64,000 bases of DNA from Thiodubiliella sp900128405. GTDB taxonomy: Bacteria > Pseudomonadota > Gammaproteobacteria > PS1 > Pseudothioglobaceae. The notes beneath the pieces are model-generated. The model was not told where the DNA came from. It saw only the letters and a list, made by a program, of their open reading frames with translations, and searched no databases. Each line of letters starts with the position of its first letter. The stretch's first letter is position 1. The stretch covers positions 496,001 to 560,000 of the forward strand of contig OY821614.1 of the NCBI GenBank assembly GCA_963682085.1, read 5' to 3'. A program made the translations under genes and the position numbers. This document shows, piece after piece, positions 31,384-39,867 of this stretch.

Positions 31384-31944
31384 ATGATAACAGATAAAAA
31401 ATCAATCATTCAGAAAATGTGTGAAAAAATGCAACGAATGCGTTATGCTTATAAAACTGAAAATGGTTATTGCGATTGGGTAAAGCGTTTTATTAAATTT
31501 TCTAAAATGCAAGATAAGCAAGAGTTATTTGAAGATTCTGAAAATAAAGTTGAGGGTTTTTTAACGGATTTAGCGGTAAAACAAAATGTTGCTGTTGGCA
31601 TTCAAAATCAAGCGTTTAATGCTTTGGTTAAAAAATACCTGAATGCGGATAAAAATTTTGGTTGGCGGTATGTGTTTGCTGGCAGGAATATGGCCATTGA
31701 CCCACGCACGAATGTTGAACACCGCTATCGTGTTGACCAGTCAGCAGTGAATAAGGCGACTAAAGTGGCTGTTGAGAAGTGTAGAAACATCCGTAAAAAA
31801 GTCTCGGCATATGCTTTTTGATAATTATTTGTCACGCATCTATTGCAAATGGGGGCAGATATTCGCACTATTCAGAGCTTGCTTGGGCATGGTGATTTGC
31901 AAACTACGATGATTTATACGCATGTTTTAAGGCAAGATAAGTAA
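31384..31944 (+). pseudogene. intI: Integron integrase IntI, inactivated
   Basis: The first 85 codons match the IntI SAM-like arm-binding domain: MRYAYKTENGYCDWVKRFIK, then VEGFLTDLAVKQNVAVGIQN and QAFNALVKKYLNADKNFGWR. The latter is the IntI-specific insertion that XerC/D lack (YPNA...WGWQYVF in active enzymes), joined early by an in-frame deletion of about 100 codons. PRTNVEHRYRVD follows. The His-x-x-Arg box is replaced by YAF and two stops (TGA 31819, TAA 31822). The same frame then reads FVTHLLQMGADIRTIQSLLG and HGDLQTTMIYTHVL, retaining the final His and Tyr. It cannot be active. Confidence 0.85.
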
Positions 31945-31970
31945 AGTGTGGTTTCGCCATTGGATAAATT

Positions 31971-32699
31971 ATGATAAGAAAAATACCAAAATTATTACTT
32001 AAACCAGTTGGCAGAGCGATTGCTGATTTTGGGATGATTAGGGCGGGAGATAAAGTTTTGTTGGCGGTGTCGGGGGGTAAGGATTCATTGAGTTTATTTC
32101 ATATTTTGCGTCATTTTCAAGCGCATTCACCTGTGAAATTTGAGTTAGGAGTGGTAACGATTGATCCACAGGTTGAAGGGTTTGAGCCACAGGCGTTGGC
32201 AGGGTTTTTTGAGCGGTTTGAGGTGCCTTATTTTTTTGAAGAATTTCCTATTTTGGCACAGGCTAAAAAAAGTATGAAAGGGGATTCTTATTGTTCATTT
32301 TGTGCGCGTATTAAACGGGGTTTAATGTATCAAGCGGCTCGTAGGGAGGGTTACAATGTGCTGGCGTTGGGGCAGCATTTGGATGATTTATGTGAGAGTT
32401 TGATGATGTCAATGTGTCATAATGGCAAAATTCAGACGATGAAGGCACATTATGTTATCGACAATAAAGATTTGCGTGTTATTCGTCCGCTGGCGTATGT
32501 GCGCGAGCGGCAGTTGGTGGATTTTGCTGAATTTGCTGATTTGCCAGTGATTGCGGATTCGTGTCCTGCGTGCTTTAGTATGCCGAGTGAGCGAGATCAT
32601 TTTAAGCAGTGGCTGTTGAGTGAAGAAAAGCGTTCACCTAATTTGTATAAAAATCTATTAAGTGCAATGAAACCGATGCTGGATGAGGTGAATGATTAA
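31971..32699 (+). CDS. ttcA: tRNA 2-thiocytidine synthetase TtcA
   Basis: The 242-aa PP-loop ATPase carries SGGKDSLSLFHILRHF near residue 34, a CxxC pair in SYCSFCARIKRG near 107 and a later CPAC near 196 (cluster and catalytic cysteines). GQHLDDLCESLMMSMCHNGK near 133 is the conserved TtcA block. It thiolates C32 of some tRNAs using an iron-sulfur cluster. At 242 aa it is shorter than E. coli TtcA (311 aa), lacking C-terminal residues. The stop overlaps the next gene by eight bases. Confidence 0.9.
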   Translation: MIRKIPKLLLKPVGRAIADFGMIRAGDKVLLAVSGGKDSLSLFHILRHFQAHSPVKFELGVVTIDPQVEGFEPQALAGFFERFEVPYFFEEFPILAQAKKSMKGDSYCSFCARIKRGLMYQAARREGYNVLALGQHLDDLCESLMMSMCHNGKIQTMKAHYVIDNKDLRVIRPLAYVRERQLVDFAEFADLPVIADSCPACFSMPSERDHFKQWLLSEEKRSPNLYKNLLSAMKPMLDEVND

Positions 32700-33531
32700 A
32701 TTTGTTTTTAAGTTTTTTGCCTTGATGCCACTTAGGCTTAACCATTTTATTGGCAAGGGAATGGGTCGATTGTTGTATTTGACGAATAACCGCTCTAAGT
32801 CTGTGGTTAGTAAAAATATTGATATTTGTTTTCCAGATTTAGACGAAAGGCAACAACAGGATTTGATTAAAAAATCTTTAATTGAAACAGGTAAGGGCTT
32901 GAGTGAGTCTGGTTTTATTTGGTTTAACAGTTTTGAGCATAGCGCAAGACATGTGGTTAAAATGAAGGGTGAACAGCATTTTAAAACTGAGCAAAGTATT
33001 ATTTTATTGGCACCACATTTTGGCTGTTGGGAGGTTGTGTTGCGTGTGGCGTCACTTTATAGAACGACTACTTGTATGTATAAAGAGTTGAGCAATAAAA
33101 AGCAAAATGCTCTGTTACTTTCTGTGCGTGAACAACAAAATTTGTTTATGGTAACAGCGAATAATAAAGGCGTTTTAAAATTGCAACGCGCTTTAAAGAA
33201 TGACCAATTGGTTATTATTTTGCCTGACCAGTATCCGGGAGAAGAGAAGGGTGTTTTGGCACCTTTTTTTGGGCAGAATATTAGAACAATGACGCTGTTG
33301 GTTAAGTTGGCTAGAAAAAATAATGCTAAAGTGTTGTTGACTTGGGCGACACGATTAGACAAGGGCAGGGGGTATGAATTGAATATTGAGCCTGTAGATA
33401 TTTTGTCAAAATCGGGTGTATTGGCGGAAGATGTGGCAAAAATGAATCAGGTGATTGAAAACTTGGTAAAGACCAAACCTGAACAATATTTGTGGAATTA
33501 TAAGCGCTTTAAGGGTGTTACGAAATATTAG
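32692..33531 (+). CDS. LpxL/LpxM-type late acyltransferase of lipid A
   Basis: The 279-aa protein belongs to the HtrB/LpxL family, which adds secondary acyl chains to Kdo2-lipid IVA from acyl-ACP at the inner membrane. Seen: an N-terminal hydrophobic helix (FKFFALMPLRLNHF), the catalytic H-x4-E in LAPHFGCWEV near residue 105, LPDQYPGEEKGVLAPFFGQ near 182 and the ARKNNAKVLLTWATRLDKG stretch. The C-terminal YLWNYKRFKG is typical. LpxL and LpxM cannot be told apart here. It is coupled to ttcA by overlap. Confidence 0.85.
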   Translation: MIKFVFKFFALMPLRLNHFIGKGMGRLLYLTNNRSKSVVSKNIDICFPDLDERQQQDLIKKSLIETGKGLSESGFIWFNSFEHSARHVVKMKGEQHFKTEQSIILLAPHFGCWEVVLRVASLYRTTTCMYKELSNKKQNALLLSVREQQNLFMVTANNKGVLKLQRALKNDQLVIILPDQYPGEEKGVLAPFFGQNIRTMTLLVKLARKNNAKVLLTWATRLDKGRGYELNIEPVDILSKSGVLAEDVAKMNQVIENLVKTKPEQYLWNYKRFKGVTKY

Positions 33532-33542
33532 ACTGTTATAAT

Positions 33543-34166
33543 ATGCGGATGAAATTTATTGAAGATATTCAGAGTGTATTTGAGCGTGACCCATCGGCAA
33601 GAAACACTTTTGAAATAATAACCACTTATTCTGGCGTTCAGGCCATGTTATTTTATCGCTTGTCGCATCGATTATGGGGGTGGAACCTTAAATGGCTGTC
33701 TAGGTTTGTTTCCATGTTGGCAAGGTGGCTAACAGGTGTTGAAATTCATCCTGCGGCGAAAATTGGTAGACGATTTTTTATTGACCATGGTATGGGTGTG
33801 GTGATTGGTGAGACGGCTGAAATTGGCGATGATTGCACGCTTTATCATGGGGTTACTTTGGGTGGCACAACTTGGGACAAAGGTAAGCGTCATCCTACCT
33901 TGAAAAACAATGTGGTGATTGGTGCGGGTGCAAAGATTTTGGGTCCGATTACACTTGAGGATGGTGTTAGAATTGGCTCAAATGCAGTGGTGACCAAGCC
34001 TGTTTTTGCGAATGAAACTGTGGTGGGTGTTCCGGGTAGGGTGTTGAGTGATAAATCAGAGCATTTAAGTTTTGATGCATACGGTGTGAGTAATGATAAC
34101 GACCCGAATATTGAGGCAATAAAATCTATTCTTAAGCGATTAGATGAAATTGAAAATAAAACTTGA
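33543..34166 (+). CDS. cysE: Serine O-acetyltransferase
   Basis: The 207-aa enzyme has the helical N-terminal domain (DPSARNTFEIITTYSGVQAM) and a left-handed hexapeptide beta helix. GRRFFIDHGMGVVIGETAEI near 74 and LYHGVTLGGTTWDKGKRHPT near 100 are the acetyl-CoA/serine site of CysE; the His in DHG is catalytic. It makes O-acetylserine for cysteine, which here sits next to the isc operon that consumes cysteine. The 3' end carries the -35 box of the isc promoter. Confidence 0.93.
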   Translation: MRMKFIEDIQSVFERDPSARNTFEIITTYSGVQAMLFYRLSHRLWGWNLKWLSRFVSMLARWLTGVEIHPAAKIGRRFFIDHGMGVVIGETAEIGDDCTLYHGVTLGGTTWDKGKRHPTLKNNVVIGAGAKILGPITLEDGVRIGSNAVVTKPVFANETVVGVPGRVLSDKSEHLSFDAYGVSNDNDPNIEAIKSILKRLDEIENKT

Positions 34167-34190
34167 CTAAAATACTTGGTTATATATAAT
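34163..34190 (+). promoter_or_regulatory. Promoter of the isc operon
   Basis: TTGACT at 34163-34168 and TATAAT at 34185-34190 are separated by 16 bases and lie 28 bases before the iscR ATG, a near-consensus sigma-70 promoter. The -35 overlaps the cysE stop codon. An IscR operator would be expected here, but I see no clear type 1 site. Confidence 0.65.
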
Positions 34191-34217
34191 ATGAAGTTTT
34201 AAAGGAAATATTAAATT

Positions 34218-34643
34218 ATGCAGTTAACCACCAAAGGTCGTTATGCAGTAACAGCAATGTTAGATTTGGCATCTAATAATGCGGGTAAGCCCATTACGCT
34301 AGATATTATTTCTCAAAGACAAAATATTTCTTTGTCTTATTTGGAGCAATTATTTGCCAAACTTAGAAAGGCGGCATTGGTAAAAAGTGTACGCGGCCCT
34401 GGGGGCGGTTACTTACTTGATGCCAAGGCAAAGGATATTAGCTTAACGCAAATCATTGAAGCGGTCGATGAAAACATAGACCTCCGTCGCTGCAAAGGAA
34501 TGAGTGGATGCAATAACGGTCGTCAATGTATCTCTCATCAGTTATGGTGTGAGGTTAGCCAACAAATTAGAACATTTTTGAATGGCAAAACCCTGCAAAT
34601 GGTAATTGACAATCACGATATCAATCTTAACAAAGGATTATAA
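34218..34643 (+). CDS. iscR: Rrf2-type regulator IscR
   Basis: The 141-aa Rrf2 family repressor has a winged-helix N-terminus (MQLTTKGRYAVTAMLDLA) and the wing RGPGGGYLL near 59. Three cluster-ligand cysteines are Cys92, Cys98 and Cys104, and the fourth ligand is His107 (CKGMSGCNNGRQCISH), exactly as in IscR. Holo-IscR represses the isc operon. It is first in the operon, with iscS three bases after it. Confidence 0.96.
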   Translation: MQLTTKGRYAVTAMLDLASNNAGKPITLDIISQRQNISLSYLEQLFAKLRKAALVKSVRGPGGGYLLDAKAKDISLTQIIEAVDENIDLRRCKGMSGCNNGRQCISHQLWCEVSQQIRTFLNGKTLQMVIDNHDINLNKGL

Positions 34644-34646
34644 ATA

Positions 34647-35861
34647 ATGACAACACCTACATATATGGATTATTCTGCAACCACGCCTGTTGATGAGCGT
34701 GTTGCTGCAATAATGATGAAATACTTAACTATGGATGGCGATTTTGGCAATCCTGCTTCTAATTCACATTATTACGGCTGGCAAGCGGATGAGGCGGTTA
34801 AAAAAGCCAGAAAGCAAGTGGCAGATTTAATTAGTGCCGACCCGAGGGAGATTGTGTTTACTTCGGGTGCAACTGAGTCAGATAATTTGGCGATTAAAGG
34901 GGTGGCACATTTTTATAAGAAAAAAGGCAATCACATTATTACGCTGAAAACAGAACATAAGGCCGTGCTAGATACTTGTCGTCAACTTGAAAGAGAAGGG
35001 TTTGAAATAACCTATTTAGACCCAATGCCAAACGGTCTGTTAGATTTACAAGTATTAAAAGATGCCATTCGTAAAGAGACAATATTGGTTTCTATTATGC
35101 ATGTGAACAATGAAATTGGCGTGATTCAAGACATTGAGACAATTGGCAAATTGTGCCGTGAGCATAAAGTATTTTTCCATGTTGATGCTGCACAATCTGC
35201 TGGCAAGGTGGCTATTGATGTGAGTGAATTACCTGTAGATTTAATGAGTTTTTCAGCACACAAAATCTATGGCCCTAAAGGCATTGGCGCCCTGTTCGTG
35301 CGTCGTAAGCCACGCATTCGCTTAGAGGCACAAATGCATGGTGGTGGTCATGAGCGTGGTATGCGTTCAGGCACATTGGCAACGCACCAAATCGCAGGTA
35401 TGGGCGAGGCATTTGCCATTGCACAAGCTGAAATGGCTGAGGAAAATAAACGAATTACTGCACTACGAGACCGCTTATTAGCAGGTTTTGTGGATATGGA
35501 AGAAGTGCAAGTTAATGGTGATTTGGTGCATCGTATTCCTGGTAATCTCAACATTAGTTTTAATTATGTAGAAGGTGAATCACTGATGATGGCAATTAAC
35601 GAAATTGCCGTATCTTCAGGGTCAGCCTGCACCAGTGCCAGTCTTGAGCCGTCTTATGTGTTACGGGCATTAGGGCTAAATGATGAATTGGCACACAGTT
35701 CTATTCGTTTTAGCATTGGGCGATATACCACTGAGGCAGATATTGATAAAGCCATTATTTTGGTGCGTGAAAAAGTAGAAAAATTGCGTGATTTATCGCC
35801 ATTGTGGGATATGTTTAAAGAAGGTATTGATTTAAGTAAGGTTGAGTGGGCTGCGCATTAA
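34647..35861 (+). CDS. iscS: Cysteine desulfurase IscS
   Basis: The 404-aa PLP enzyme matches IscS in length and sequence: MDYSATTPVDERV near the start, TSGATESDNLAIKG near 73, the PLP lysine in SFSAHKIYGPKG near 206, and the active-site Cys near 328 in SSGSACTSASLEPSYVL. It makes persulfide sulfur for Fe-S clusters and tRNA thiolation, including TusA and TtcA routes. The gap of 78 bases to iscU is the largest within the operon core. Confidence 0.97.
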   Translation: MTTPTYMDYSATTPVDERVAAIMMKYLTMDGDFGNPASNSHYYGWQADEAVKKARKQVADLISADPREIVFTSGATESDNLAIKGVAHFYKKKGNHIITLKTEHKAVLDTCRQLEREGFEITYLDPMPNGLLDLQVLKDAIRKETILVSIMHVNNEIGVIQDIETIGKLCREHKVFFHVDAAQSAGKVAIDVSELPVDLMSFSAHKIYGPKGIGALFVRRKPRIRLEAQMHGGGHERGMRSGTLATHQIAGMGEAFAIAQAEMAEENKRITALRDRLLAGFVDMEEVQVNGDLVHRIPGNLNISFNYVEGESLMMAINEIAVSSGSACTSASLEPSYVLRALGLNDELAHSSIRFSIGRYTTEADIDKAIILVREKVEKLRDLSPLWDMFKEGIDLSKVEWAAH

Positions 35862-35939
35862 AATAAGTGTAATAGGTGCAAGGTTAATGGCTCAAACAAG
35901 GTTAAAATAACAGTAAGTATTTAATAAGGAGATAGGAAG

Positions 35940-36317
35940 ATGGCATACGGTGAAAAGGTATTAGATCATTATGAAAATCCACGCAATGTGGGCGTTTTGG
36001 ACAAGGATGCTAAAAATGTTGGCACAGGTATGGTGGGTGCTCCCGCTTGTGGCGATGTGATGCGTTTGCAAATTCAAGTGGATGATAATGGCGTGATTGA
36101 AGAGGCAAAATTTAAAACTTATGGTTGTGGTTCAGCAATTGCTTCAAGTTCATTATTAACAGAATGGGTTAAAGGCAAAACATTGGACGAAGCAGCGCAA
36201 ATTAAAAATGTTGATATTGCCGAAGAGTTAGCATTGCCTCCTGTAAAAATACATTGTTCAGTGTTGGCTGAAGATGCAATTAAAGCAGCCATTGACGACA
36301 TTAGAAGTAAAGCGTAA
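35940..36317 (+). CDS. iscU: Fe-S cluster scaffold IscU
   Basis: The 125-aa scaffold has the three ligand cysteines Cys37 (PACGDVM), Cys63 (YGCGSAIASSS) and Cys106 (HCSVLAEDAI), plus Asp39. LPPVKIHCS contains the LPPVK motif bound by HscA. AGGAGA-like GGAGAT precedes the ATG. It assembles 2Fe-2S and 4Fe-4S clusters with IscS and hands them on through HscA/HscB. Confidence 0.97.
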   Translation: MAYGEKVLDHYENPRNVGVLDKDAKNVGTGMVGAPACGDVMRLQIQVDDNGVIEEAKFKTYGCGSAIASSSLLTEWVKGKTLDEAAQIKNVDIAEELALPPVKIHCSVLAEDAIKAAIDDIRSKA

Positions 36318-36326
36318 GTTTTAGTT

Positions 36327-36650
36327 ATGGCAATCACTTTAACAGATACTGCCGCTAATCGTGTTGTTGGTTTTTTAGCCAATCGAGGCACTGGCATCGG
36401 TATTCGTTTATCTGTGCAAACTACAGGCTGTTCTGGCTTAGGTTATAACATGGAATTTGTTGACAGTGCAAATGATGACGACACTGTTTTTGAAGACAAT
36501 GGCGTTAAAGTTATTATTGATGCCAAAAGTCTGGTTTATTTAGATGGCACTGAAGTAGATTTTGTCAAAGAAGGACTTAATGAAGGGTTTGAGTTTAACA
36601 ATCCAAATGCCAAAGCTGAATGTGGTTGTGGTGAATCCTTCACTGTGTAA
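36327..36650 (+). CDS. iscA: A-type iron-sulfur carrier IscA
   Basis: The 107-aa protein has the A-type cysteine pattern: one Cys in TTGCSGLGYNME near 34 and a CGCG pair (ECGCGESF) near 98-102. It begins MAITLTDTAANRV as in IscA. It accepts clusters from IscU or supplies iron, and delivers to apoproteins. Nine bases after iscU; the hscB start follows at 36668. Confidence 0.95.
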   Translation: MAITLTDTAANRVVGFLANRGTGIGIRLSVQTTGCSGLGYNMEFVDSANDDDTVFEDNGVKVIIDAKSLVYLDGTEVDFVKEGLNEGFEFNNPNAKAECGCGESFTV

Positions 36651-36667
36651 ATTAAGTTTTCTTGACT

Positions 36668-37180
36668 ATGAAAAATTATTTTGAATTATTCTCTTTAGAG
36701 GCTGATTTTTCAATAGATTTAGTTGCTTTAGAGCAAATTTATCAAACGCAAATTGCACGACATCATCCCGATAAATTTGCCACAGGTAGCGACAAAGAAA
36801 AAACGCTTGCTGTGCAAAATACCTCGTTGATTAACAGTGCTTTTGATACGCTAAAGTCGCCATTATTGCGTGCCACTTATTTATTAGAGTTACAAGGTAT
36901 TGATGCCTTTGACGAGAAAGACACGCAAATGAATGTGAATTTTTTGATGAGTCAAATTGAGTTAAGAGAGTCGTTAGAGGCGATAAAAGCAGAAGAAAAT
37001 GAAATGGCGTTGGATGATTTTATTGCAGATGTCGGTGGTAAAATTAAGATTAACATTGAACAAATACAAGTCTTTTTTAAGGAAAATAGCCTTGATAAAA
37101 TTAAGAACTTGGTTAGAGAATTGAAGTTTTATATACAACTCAACACACAGGCAAATCAGTTAATGGATGAATTATTATGA
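36668..37180 (+). CDS. hscB: J-domain co-chaperone HscB
   Basis: Start set at ATG 36668 (MKNYFELFSLEADF), 170 aa. The J domain occupies residues 1-75 with the HPD signature in ARHHPDKFATG near 34, and the C-terminal three-helix domain binds IscU. HscB delivers IscU to HscA and stimulates its ATPase. Its stop overlaps the ATG of the inserted 57-aa ORF by four bases, so the insert is translationally coupled to it. Confidence 0.95.
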   Translation: MKNYFELFSLEADFSIDLVALEQIYQTQIARHHPDKFATGSDKEKTLAVQNTSLINSAFDTLKSPLLRATYLLELQGIDAFDEKDTQMNVNFLMSQIELRESLEAIKAEENEMALDDFIADVGGKIKINIEQIQVFFKENSLDKIKNLVRELKFYIQLNTQANQLMDELL

Positions 37181-37350
37181 AACAAAAATTTGATATAAAA
37201 GAAAAGTCAATGCTTGAGTTGGACAAGTTATTTAAAGATATTGGCACAAATGTGCAGTGCGAAAACAGTAACATAAGATGGTTTGATGATTCAAAACCTT
37301 CAAAAACATTAATTACAAAGTTAAAACAATTTGAACAAATCTTTTCATAA
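37177..37350 (+). CDS. 57-aa ORF, candidate antitoxin
   Basis: ATG 37177 overlaps the hscB stop. The product is acidic/basic mixed and soluble, MKQKFDIKEKSMLELDKLFK then DIGTNVQCENSNIRWFDDSK. It lies ten bases before the zeta-type kinase gene. Small proteins at this position are expected for partner antitoxins, but the family is not recognised. Confidence 0.5.
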   Translation: MKQKFDIKEKSMLELDKLFKDIGTNVQCENSNIRWFDDSKPSKTLITKLKQFEQIFS

Positions 37351-37360
37351 CAAGAAAAAG

Positions 37361-37981
37361 ATGAAAAAACCTGTTTTAATCATTGTTGCAGGGCCGAATG
37401 GGTCTGGAAAAACTACCATTACCCAACAATTGTTAACGCACCCTTGGTTAAAAGACGCTGTCCATATCAATCCTGATAATATTGCACAAGAAAAGTTTGG
37501 CGGATGGAACGATAAAGAATCTTTTATTAAAGCTACTAATTATGCAGAAAAAATGCGTAACGAGTGTATAAAGAATAAACAAAGTTTAGTTTTTGAAACG
37601 GTTTTTTCAACCCAAGGAAATGTTGAATTTGTTAAAAACGCAATAGAAAACGGTTTTTTTATTCGTCTATTCTTTATTGCAACCAAAGACCCTGCTATTA
37701 ATGCCAGTAGAATTGCTTTTCGAGTGTCAAAAGGCGGACATCAAGTTCCTATAGAAAAAATTATTAGCAGGTATAAAAAATCAGTTGTGAACTGTCAGAA
37801 AATTATTAATTTGGTTGACAGAAGTTACATTTATGATAATTCTATTGATAACGCCAGTCCAAAACTTATCTTTAGAGTGGAAAATATAGGCAAAAAGCAA
37901 ACATTAAAGCAATATACAGAACTTAATAATTGGACGCAGTTTGTTTATGACGGCTTGACAATTACATTGTTAATGGAGTAA
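37361..37981 (+). CDS. Zeta-toxin-like P-loop kinase inside the isc operon
   Basis: Start set at ATG 37361, 206 aa. Walker A is GPNGSGKTTITQQLL at 11-25. Asp in HINPDNIAQ near 35, FETVFSTQG near 81, and ASRIAFRVSKGGHQVP near 122 fit the zeta/COG4185 group of small kinases that include toxins phosphorylating UDP-sugars. The final part, ENIGKKQTLKQYTELNNWTQ, is as in those proteins. Its position between hscB and hscA is unusual: hscBA are normally contiguous. It may be a toxin-antitoxin pair or a domesticated kinase; evidence for toxicity is lacking. Confidence 0.75.
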   Translation: MKKPVLIIVAGPNGSGKTTITQQLLTHPWLKDAVHINPDNIAQEKFGGWNDKESFIKATNYAEKMRNECIKNKQSLVFETVFSTQGNVEFVKNAIENGFFIRLFFIATKDPAINASRIAFRVSKGGHQVPIEKIISRYKKSVVNCQKIINLVDRSYIYDNSIDNASPKLIFRVENIGKKQTLKQYTELNNWTQFVYDGLTITLLME

Positions 37982-37988
37982 TTTACTA

Positions 37989-39839
37989 ATGGCATTACTA
38001 CAAATTTCAGAACCCGGTCAAATCACTGCACCGCACCAACATAAATTAGCGATTGGCATTGATTTGGGTACCACTAATTCTTTGGTGGCGACAGTGCAAA
38101 GTGGCGAGAGTAAGGTGCTGAAAGATGAAAACAACAAGGCGATTTTGCCCTCAGTTGTGCATTGTGGTAAAGACAATAAACTCACAGTGGGTTGCGACGC
38201 TTGCCCTTATGCAAAAACCGACCCAACTAACACAATTATATCGGTTAAACGCTTTATAGGGTTGAGCTATCAAGAAGTTAAGGCTTTTAAAAATTGTCCA
38301 TATCACTTGGTGGAAAATGGCAATAATGTGCAATTTCATACCGCTATGGGTGATTTGTCTGCGGTAGAGATTTCATCAACTATTTTAACCTCGCTCAAAC
38401 AGCGTGCGGAAAAAGCCCTTGGTGGCGATTTAGTCGGTGCTGTGATTACTGTGCCTGCTTATTTTAACGATGCACAACGACAAGCCACCAAAGATGCGGC
38501 AACGCTGGCAGGATTAAATACCTTAAGATTATTAAATGAACCAACGGCGGCGGCAGTTGCTTATGGCTTAGAGTCAGGTGAAGAGGGTATTCATGCTGTG
38601 TATGATTTGGGGGGCGGCACTTTTGATGTTTCGATTTTGAGTTTTCAAAAAGGGGTGTTTAAAGTGTTGGCAACGGGTGGCGATTCTACTTTAGGTGGCG
38701 ATGATTTTGACCAATTGATTATTGATGATTGTGTCGAAATGTTAAAACTGGGTGAATTAACCCCTGTGCAAATGCAGAAAATTAAGCAGTTTGCACGCAC
38801 TGCAAAGGAAACTCTAACTGATCATGAGTTGGCTGAATTCAACTGCGTGGAAGCACCGTATCGCATTACCAGAGAAAAATTTGAATCTTTGTCTAAGGTG
38901 TTAATCAAGCACACATTGTTATTGACTAAACGAGCGGTAAGAGATGCTGAAATTGAAATGAGTGAAATTAAAGACATTGTCATGGTAGGTGGATCAACTC
39001 GAATGCCTTTGGTTAGAAGCATGGTTGGCGATTTATTTGGCAAGCCTGTTTTATGCACTATTAATCCCGATGAAGTGGTGGCAAAAGGGGCTGCCATTCA
39101 AGCCAATTCATTAGCAGGTAATAAATCACAAGAGGATGTGTTGTTGCTGGATGTGTTACCTTTGTCGCTCGGTTTGGAGACCATGGGTGGCTTGGTAGAG
39201 AAGGTGGTGCATCGAAATACTACTATTCCTATTACTAGAGCACAAGAATTTACCACTTTTAAAGATGGGCAAACAGCAATGAGCGTGCATGTGCTGCAAG
39301 GTGAGCGGGAATTGGTTAAAGATTGCCGTTCACTTGGAAAATTTGAACTCAGAGGTATTCCGCCCATGGTTGCAGGCAATGCACGCATTCGAGTGGAATT
39401 TCAAGTGGATGCTGATGGCTTGCTATCTGTTAGTGCCACCGAAGAAACTTCAGGTGTTAAAGCCGATGTGACAATCAAACCCTCTTACGGATTGAGTGAT
39501 AGCGAGATGGAGCAAATGCTGAAAGACTCTATTTTATTTGCTAAAGATGATATAGAATCTAGGCAGTTGCACGAAACACAAGTGGAAGCAGACAGAACAC
39601 TAGAAGCGATTGATTCAGCACTGGCTAAAGATGCAGAAATGCTAGACAAAGCGATGGTTGACGCAATTATGCAAGCTAGATTAGAGTTAGCTGGCGTTGC
39701 AAAAGACAACAACGAGAAAGCCATTCAAGATAAAATAGACAACCTTGAAGCGGTCAGTGCTAAGTTTGTAGAAATGCGTATGAACAGTAGTATCGCACAA
39801 GCCATGAAAGGTCATAATGTTAATGAATTTTCCAATTAA
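37989..39839 (+). CDS. hscA: Hsp70-type chaperone HscA
   Basis: The 616-aa Hsp70 has GIDLGTTNSLVATV near residue 24, phosphate and adenosine loops (VYDLGGGTFDVSIL near 205, GGSTRMPLV near 336), the linker VLLLDVLPLSLGLETMGG and a C-terminal substrate domain. Length and the start MALLQISEPGQ match HscA over DnaK. It drives cluster release from IscU. The gene is seven bases after the inserted kinase gene and 28 bases before fdx. Confidence 0.95.
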   Translation: MALLQISEPGQITAPHQHKLAIGIDLGTTNSLVATVQSGESKVLKDENNKAILPSVVHCGKDNKLTVGCDACPYAKTDPTNTIISVKRFIGLSYQEVKAFKNCPYHLVENGNNVQFHTAMGDLSAVEISSTILTSLKQRAEKALGGDLVGAVITVPAYFNDAQRQATKDAATLAGLNTLRLLNEPTAAAVAYGLESGEEGIHAVYDLGGGTFDVSILSFQKGVFKVLATGGDSTLGGDDFDQLIIDDCVEMLKLGELTPVQMQKIKQFARTAKETLTDHELAEFNCVEAPYRITREKFESLSKVLIKHTLLLTKRAVRDAEIEMSEIKDIVMVGGSTRMPLVRSMVGDLFGKPVLCTINPDEVVAKGAAIQANSLAGNKSQEDVLLLDVLPLSLGLETMGGLVEKVVHRNTTIPITRAQEFTTFKDGQTAMSVHVLQGERELVKDCRSLGKFELRGIPPMVAGNARIRVEFQVDADGLLSVSATEETSGVKADVTIKPSYGLSDSEMEQMLKDSILFAKDDIESRQLHETQVEADRTLEAIDSALAKDAEMLDKAMVDAIMQARLELAGVAKDNNEKAIQDKIDNLEAVSAKFVEMRMNSSIAQAMKGHNVNEFSN

Positions 39840-39867
39840 AAATTGGTTTTAATACAGGAGTAAGAAA

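Larger units (their letters stand above)
27624..31944. mobile_element. Decayed integron: intI pseudogene plus minus-strand cassette array
   Basis: The layout is that of an integron platform. A broken IntI-type integrase runs on the + strand from 31384. The opposite strand carries, moving away from it, a Sel1 lipoprotein gene, attC (30485-30541), a YfcH-like gene, attC (29447-29546), a 75-aa gene, attC (28753-28809) and a two-gene unit. All cassette genes face the same way and each attC immediately follows a stop codon. The integrase-type gene retains the IntI-specific insertion near its middle. attI was not pinned down in 31205-31383. No attC is recognised after 27624, so the outer boundary is uncertain. 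Confidence 0.8.

Noticed and set aside
31372..31395. Possible LexA box at the intI start (CTGT...ACAG)
   Set aside because: CTGTGAAATATGATAACAG has 11 bases between the half-sites, while the usual LexA box has eight; it is not convincing as an SOS operator.
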